6,337 nucleotides of DNA from Candidatus Bathyarchaeota archaeon (GTDB taxonomy: Archaea; Thermoproteota; Bathyarchaeia; Bathyarchaeales; Bathycorpusculaceae). The stretch lies in the NCBI GenBank assembly GCA_030627225.1, contig DAOUSM010000058.1, positions 1-6,337 on the forward strand, written 5' to 3'. Each line of letters starts with the position of its first letter. The first letter of the stretch is position 1. The notes beneath the pieces were generated by a model, which had not been told where the DNA came from, ran no database searches, and saw only the letters and a program-made list of their open reading frames with translations. A program made the translations under genes and the position numbers. This document shows positions 5,803 to 6,337 of the stretch, in pieces.

Positions 5803-6337
5803 CTATTTGGTGGCCGTTATTTTCCAATAGTGTGGTTTATCCTTTAGGAGTTCTACTTTTGCTTTAGTGAAAGGGGCTAATAGCTTAGAAACCTCGCGTT
5901 TCGTAAAGAAGTGGTGTAGTTCTTCAAAGCGTTTTTCCTCAAAAGCTTCTAAAATTCGGAAGGTGTTATTTTCCACCCTCTGGCCTGTTCCGTACCTAGG
6001 ATCTTTCACGGAAACGAGGTTTGTCAAGAAAACGCCGTTTTTCTTGAGGACTCTGTAAACTTCATCCATGGTCTTAACGCTGTCCTTCTTTATAGCGTGG
6101 TGTATGACGCTTACGCTGATCACAGCATCGAAACAGGAATCACAGAACGGGAGGGTAGTCATCGTTGCCCGAATAAATGATGCATTCGTAAGCCTTTCCT
6201 TCTGAACCCACTCGTTTGCCATTCTCAGCGCACTTTCTGAAACGTCAACACCAACAACATCAAAACCGTTCTTAGCCAGATAGACACAATGCCTACCCGC
6301 ACCGCAACCTAAGTCAAGCACACGTTCAATCTTGCAA
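5803..6337 (-). CDS. Class I SAM-dependent methyltransferase (5' end missing, cut by the window)
   Basis: The frame stays open to the right edge (…KIERVLDLGCG) and no start codon is reached, so the N terminus lies outside the window. The GTG at 6319-6321 is an internal valine just before motif I and is not the start. Visible elements are motif I LDLGCGAGRH (SAM-binding glycine loop), the acidic end of the next strand in VVGVDVS, then TTLPFCDSCFDAVISVSVIHHA (motif IV region) and EVYRVLKKNGVFL. A His-His-Phe-Phe segment precedes the C terminus (HHFFTKREVSKLLAPF). The LPF-x-D/FDAVIS/IHH pattern is that of the methyltransferase-11 group, which includes Trm9/ALKBH8-like tRNA wobble-uridine methyltransferases, but also many small-molecule enzymes. 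The substrate cannot be assigned. It is transcribed towards fdhD and is unlikely to share its operon. Confidence 0.85.
   Translation of the reverse strand, partial: CKIERVLDLGCGAGRHCVYLAKNGFDVVGVDVSESALRMANEWVQKERLTNASFIRATMTTLPFCDSCFDAVISVSVIHHAIKKDSVKTMDEVYRVLKKNGVFLTNLVSVKDPRYGTGQRVENNTFRILEAFEEKRFEELHHFFTKREVSKLLAPFTKAKVELLKDKPHYWKITATK

Noticed and set aside
6319..6321. GTG as the start codon of the methyltransferase
   Set aside because: It would begin directly at motif I, and the frame continues upstream as KIERV, so it is an internal valine of a truncated gene.
1..6337. CRISPR array, tRNA/rRNA gene, insertion sequence or prophage signals
   Set aside because: No regularly spaced repeats, tRNA-like cloverleaf, transposase motifs or terminal inverted repeats were seen.

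Overview
The window looks archaeal. It carries a methenyl-tetrahydromethanopterin cyclohydrolase (mch), a RimK-type ATP-grasp ligase that best fits tetrahydromethanopterin:glutamate ligase (mptN-like), an archaeal PPP-family phosphatase, purine-rich Shine-Dalgarno sites in front of TTG starts, and TTTATAAT-type promoter boxes. The DNA is moderately AT-rich. An uncultivated archaeon with an archaeal Wood-Ljungdahl (C1) pathway, for example of the Bathyarchaeia type, would fit. That lineage guess is inference from gene content only, and a methanogen or another C1-metabolising archaeon is not excluded.

Layout: 1-78 may be the 3' end of an upstream plus-strand gene. An inverted repeat (38-76) and a strong ribosome binding site then lead into mch (103-1080, +). 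A six-helix membrane protein resembling the substrate-binding S component of ECF vitamin transporters (RibU-like) lies convergent to it (1138-1701, -). The 114-bp divergent gap at 1702-1815 holds overlapping TATA-like boxes and a perfect 12-bp palindrome. Four plus-strand genes follow: an unrecognised long coiled-coil protein (1816-3090), a PPP serine/threonine phosphatase with all its metal ligands (3107-4036), the mptN-like ligase (4113-4991) and an FdhD-like sulfurtransferase (4997-5776). The minus-strand gene at the right edge is a SAM-dependent methyltransferase cut off by the window end (5803-6337).

How the genes fit together: mch, mptN and fdhD share a C1 theme. Mch interconverts methenyl- and formyl-tetrahydromethanopterin, MptN would finish that carrier by adding glutamate, and FdhD sulfurates the molybdenum/tungsten cofactor used by formate dehydrogenases. 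The coiled-coil gene and the phosphatase gene are 16 bp apart and probably cotranscribed. They look like a partner pair of unknown process and are the best candidate here for an undescribed system. The FdhD-like protein has only one cysteine of the usual CxxC active-site loop.
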